From: Oleiagrimonas sp036379395
GTDB taxonomy: Bacteria; Pseudomonadota; Gammaproteobacteria; Xanthomonadales; Rhodanobacteraceae
Direction: 5' to 3'
NCBI GenBank assembly: GCA_036379395.1
Contig: DASVGR010000001.1
Coordinates: forward strand, 1 to 27,246
DNA length: 27,246 nt
In this document: piece after piece, positions 24,343-27,246 of the stretch
Numbering within the stretch: the first letter of the stretch is position 1
Layout: every line of letters begins with the position of its first letter
Program-made: the position numbers and the translations under genes
Notes under the pieces: generated by a model
Seen by the model: the letters and a program-made list of their open reading frames with translations, nothing else
Told to the model about the DNA's origin: nothing
Databases searched by the model: none

Positions 24343-25596
24343 CTATTTGCGCCCCGGCCCGGCCTGCGCGCTCTCGAAAAGGCTCAGCGGAATCGCATCG
24401 CCCATCACCTTGTAGCCGGCCGGATTCGGATGCAGGTGCCCGCCCGCGTCATAGGCCGGACGCAGCCGATGCAGATGCTGCGGATCGCGCATGATCCTGT
24501 CGAAATCGATCACCTTGTCGAAATGCCCGGGCGCCCGGATCCATGCGTTCACCGCTTCCCGGTCATGCTCCGCCGCGGCGTCCGGGTGGTAATAGGCCGA
24601 GCCCATGAACGGCATGATGGTGCCACCGATGACCTCGATGCCATGCGCGTGCGCCCTGGCGATGATCTGCTTGTAGGCCTGGATCAGGTTGTGCACGAGC
24701 GCGTGGTGTTCCGCCGCCGTCACGTGCTTTTGCAGATCCAGCGTGCCGATGTCGTTGATGCCTTCCAGGACGATCAGATAGCGCACGCCCGACTGCGACA
24801 GCACGTCACGATCCAGCCTGGCCATGGCCGCCGGCCCCAATCCGTAATGCAGCAGCCGGTTGCCGCCGATGCCTTCGTTGAGCACGCACACATTGCGCGT
24901 GTCCGGATTGGCCTGCAGCTTCGCCGCCAGAAAATCGGTCCAGCGCCGGTTCGTGTTGACCCCTGAAGCGTGCCCGTCGGTAATCGAATCACCCAATGCC
25001 ACGATGCAGGAAGCGCCCCGCGGCCCGGCCATGTCCACCCCGGAAATCTGGAACCAGTGGTTGATCGTTTTCGCGTGCGCCAGCTGCGTGGCGGACACGT
25101 GGTTGCCATGCACGTAATACGTCGTGGCGCGCGAGCCGGGATGGCTGGTTTCCCGTGCCGGCGCCTGCTTGATATAGAAAGTGATCGCCAGGCTGGACAG
25201 CGGCGCGGCATGGAACGCGACCGGATCGGACACGTATTCCGCCCCCGGAGGGATGACCACTTGCGGGCGGCCGTCGAAGGTCAGCGCCGTATCCGTCGAC
25301 GGAACAATTTGCGAAGACCCCGGCGCCACCGCCCGGGCAATGTGCACGGACGAAAAACGCAGCGGCTGCGTGCCGAACGCGTTGGACAACCGCACCCGCA
25401 CTTCGTTGCCACCCAGCGACAAGTGGACAACCTGGCGCACGGTGGCGTTGTCCAGGTCGGCCGCCGGCAGCGTGTTCACCGGCTCCGGGATCTGCTGCGC
25501 CGAAGCCCAGCTGCCCACCCATTGCCAGTGCGACGGCAACGCCTGGACGGAAGTGCTGGCCACCAGGCACAAAAGAAGACACAGGATTTTTTTCAT
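24343..25596 (-). CDS. SGNH/GDSL-family hydrolase, probable secreted carbohydrate esterase (XynE-like group)
   Basis: 417 residues from ATG 25596: MKKILCLLLCLVASTSVQA is a clear signal peptide. An N-terminal beta domain (about 25-190, starting WQWVGSWASAQQ) precedes the SGNH core: nucleophile Ser204 in ALGDSITDG, block III Gly-Asn in GIGGNRLL, block with Asn281 in LEGINDIG, and the catalytic His389 in HLHPNPAGY. The architecture resembles the XynE-like GDSL group, first seen in a Prevotella xylanase cluster. An acetyl- or other acyl-xylan esterase role is inferred from context only. The Asp usually three residues before the His is Gly386 here. No clear ribosome site precedes the ATG; an in-frame GTG at 25635 is an alternative. 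It lies 80 bp after the GH35 gene. Confidence 0.85.
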   Translation of the reverse strand: MKKILCLLLCLVASTSVQALPSHWQWVGSWASAQQIPEPVNTLPAADLDNATVRQVVHLSLGGNEVRVRLSNAFGTQPLRFSSVHIARAVAPGSSQIVPSTDTALTFDGRPQVVIPPGAEYVSDPVAFHAAPLSSLAITFYIKQAPARETSHPGSRATTYYVHGNHVSATQLAHAKTINHWFQISGVDMAGPRGASCIVALGDSITDGHASGVNTNRRWTDFLAAKLQANPDTRNVCVLNEGIGGNRLLHYGLGPAAMARLDRDVLSQSGVRYLIVLEGINDIGTLDLQKHVTAAEHHALVHNLIQAYKQIIARAHAHGIEVIGGTIMPFMGSAYYHPDAAAEHDREAVNAWIRAPGHFDKVIDFDRIMRDPQHLHRLRPAYDAGGHLHPNPAGYKVMGDAIPLSLFESAQAGPGRK

Positions 25597-25676
25597 GGAA
25601 GAAAACGCATTGGCAATGTTGCGATGGAAAATCACCGGACCCGGCGGCCATGCGGCGGCGCATGGCCGACAGCGCG

Positions 25677-27246
25677 TCAGCGATAGTGGTAAAGCCTCAC
25701 GTGGCGGATGGAAAACCGGCCGGCCGGCAAGCGCAGATAACGGCCCTGGTCATCGTCATCGCCATTCATCTGGCGTCCGCGGACCCAGTGGCCATGCACG
25801 AAATGCCCGGCCCGGATCGCGTCGATGCCCGCGGCGGCATGCGGCATGTCGTGCAAGCCGAAACGGACAGTCATCCCGATGCCCGCAAACCAGAAATCAT
25901 CCGGTCCGGTCTGGATGATCAGGCCACCGTGCGCGACAGTATCCTGCGCCTTGTCCGACGTCGAACCAGGCTGGTGAAAGTCGATCGTCATCGTGTAGTG
26001 GCCGAAAACCACGGTCTGCGGTTGCAGATCGACATGCCCGTCGAATCGCGTCGGCGGCAGCACGCCCACCATTTTTCCGGTGCCCTGATGGGCGAGGATC
26101 AGCGGCGTCATTTGCGCCACCACCGCGTAGGCCTGACCCAGCGCCTGCCCGTCACGCGTCGACAAAAATTCGGGCGCATACGACGAATAGCCCATGGCGC
26201 CCAGTTGCGCATACGCGTACAGCGCATTCGCACCCATTTGCGCGCCGGACACCCTGCCCGTCTCGGGGATGAAGAAAGCCTTGCCGGGCTGCACGTATCG
26301 GCGCGCCCACGAACGGAAATCGGGGAAATAGATGTCCGGCGCAAAAAAATCGATCGCCGGCGCCGCCGCACGCCAGATGTCGAACAGATGCGGCAACGGA
26401 CCGCCACTGGGATACTGCCCAGGCTGCTTGCCCGGCCGCACGAGCGCCGCATTCACGTACATCGGCAGCGGATAGACGGCCTTGCCGCTGGCGGCCACCG
26501 CGCCGGTGTAGCGTCCCTCGGACCATGCCGTGAACAACTCGTCGGTCGCGATGCCGGCACCGAACGTCTTGTCCCAATCCGCACCGGTCTTGTCGCCGTG
26601 CGCCTGCCACCCCGCCTTGAGCGCCGGCGCCAGGGTGTTCTTGTGCCGGGCCAGATAATCGACAAGTGCCGTCGGGACGGGCGCGCGGAAAGCCGCGTCG
26701 GCCAGCGCGCCGTGGTCGCGCGCCTCGGGAATCATGCCCACCTCGTTTTCCACCTGCACCATGACCACGGTGTGGTATTCGGCATCCTTCTTTTTCACGT
26801 GCCGCATCAGTGCGACGAACGCCGTGCTGTCGGCTTCCAGATTGGCCTTGCTGAAGGCCGACAATATTTCCATGGGCGCGCCATCGGAACGCCGCGCACG
26901 CGGAAACCGGCGCGAATCGCGCTTGACCCAGCCCGGGACGTAGCTCGACATGCTGTTCTTCCAGCTGCCGAACCACAGCAGCACGAGATGCATGTGATGG
27001 GCACGGGCTGCGTCGACGAGGCCATCCACGCTGCCGAAATCGAAATGCCCTTCGCGCGGCTCGATCAGGTTCCAGTAGACCGGCGCGATGAGGGTGTTCA
27101 GATGCATGGCCTCGAACCGTGGCCACAGCTTGTCCAGGAATGGCAGGCTGGATGCCGAGGAATTTTCCAGTTCGCCCGCCCGCATCAGGAACGGCTTGCC
27201 GTCCACGATCAATTGCGTGACGCCATGACGCCGCGCCAGATGCGGC
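25677..27246 (-). CDS. Glycoside hydrolase family 35 protein with DUF5597, N terminus cut by the window end
   Basis: The frame stays open to base 27246, so the true start lies outside; 523 codons are visible, including the stop. Family features: VDGKPFLMRAGELENSSAS, NTLIAPVYWNLIEPREGHFDF, the acid/base Glu in VQVENEVGMI and the nucleophile Glu in FFIPETGR. The last part (GKMVGVLPPTRFDG...FWFAGIGMTVRFG) matches the DUF5597 domain seen after GH35 barrels in secreted beta-galactosidases. GH35 enzymes usually release terminal beta-galactose, so in a xylan locus it may act on galactose-capped side chains or on a co-occurring hemicellulose. Any signal peptide would be in the missing part. It is the first visible gene of the minus-strand group ending with GH67. 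Confidence 0.9.
   Translation of the reverse strand, partial: PHLARRHGVTQLIVDGKPFLMRAGELENSSASSLPFLDKLWPRFEAMHLNTLIAPVYWNLIEPREGHFDFGSVDGLVDAARAHHMHLVLLWFGSWKNSMSSYVPGWVKRDSRRFPRARRSDGAPMEILSAFSKANLEADSTAFVALMRHVKKKDAEYHTVVMVQVENEVGMIPEARDHGALADAAFRAPVPTALVDYLARHKNTLAPALKAGWQAHGDKTGADWDKTFGAGIATDELFTAWSEGRYTGAVAASGKAVYPLPMYVNAALVRPGKQPGQYPSGGPLPHLFDIWRAAAPAIDFFAPDIYFPDFRSWARRYVQPGKAFFIPETGRVSGAQMGANALYAYAQLGAMGYSSYAPEFLSTRDGQALGQAYAVVAQMTPLILAHQGTGKMVGVLPPTRFDGHVDLQPQTVVFGHYTMTIDFHQPGSTSDKAQDTVAHGGLIIQTGPDDFWFAGIGMTVRFGLHDMPHAAAGIDAIRAGHFVHGHWVRGRQMNGDDDDQGRYLRLPAGRFSIRHVRLYHYR

Noticed and set aside
1..27246. CRISPR arrays, tRNA/rRNA genes, insertion sequences, toxin-antitoxin or phage genes
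   Set aside because: I looked for direct-repeat arrays, transposase-like proteins, terminal inverted repeats and RNA genes and saw none.

Overview
The window is about 27 kb of GC-rich DNA with one coherent theme: use of glucuronoxylan, the 4-O-methylglucuronic acid-decorated and acetylated xylan of plant walls. The first three genes (TonB-type protein, YqgE/AlgH, YqgF/RuvX) form a housekeeping run as I know it from Xanthomonas relatives. The style of the locus (periplasmic glycosidases, LacI regulator, GCGC-centred operator, ManD instead of UxuA) also points to a gammaproteobacterium of the Lysobacterales/Xanthomonadales, perhaps Rhodanobacteraceae. That placement is inference.

Layout. (1) 57-1951, plus: tonB-like, yqgE, yqgF. 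(2) 2263-5073, plus: an ExuT-type hexuronate MFS transporter and glucuronate isomerase uxaC, preceded by a perfect 16-bp palindromic operator. (3) 15455 down to 5101, minus: a tightly packed six-gene operon, sialate O-acetylesterase-type acetylxylan esterase, ManD mannonate dehydratase, GH43, GH3, 2-keto-3-deoxygluconate kinase, UxuB fructuronate reductase. Junctions are overlaps or gaps of 4-13 nt. (4) 15725-16789, plus: a LacI-family regulator, divergent from the operon. (5) 21278 down to 16852, minus: xylB, xylA and a XylE-type xylose transporter, behind a good sigma70-like promoter whose spacer holds a second copy of the operator. (6) 27246 down to 21685, minus: a GH35/DUF5597 glycosidase (cut by the window end), an SGNH esterase and a GH67 alpha-glucuronidase.

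How they would work together: oligosaccharides enter the periplasm (no TonB-dependent receptor or endoxylanase lies in this window). Esterases strip acetyl groups, GH67 removes (methyl)glucuronate, and GH43/GH3 release xylose. Xylose enters through the XylE-like carrier and goes through XylA and XylB to xylulose 5-phosphate. Glucuronate enters through the ExuT-like carrier and passes UxaC, UxuB, ManD and KdgK to 2-keto-3-deoxy-6-phosphogluconate. The final Eda aldolase is not in the window. The LacI protein is the obvious candidate to bind both operator copies.

I found no tRNA, rRNA, CRISPR array, insertion sequence, phage gene or clear intrinsic terminator with a U-tract. The families are all known. 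The points I find most worth attention are the operator pair, the structured xylB leader, the Gly in the usual catalytic-Asp position of the SGNH enzyme, the C-terminal extension on GH67, the duplicated start region of the GH43 gene, and the GH35/DUF5597 protein whose role in this pathway is unclear.
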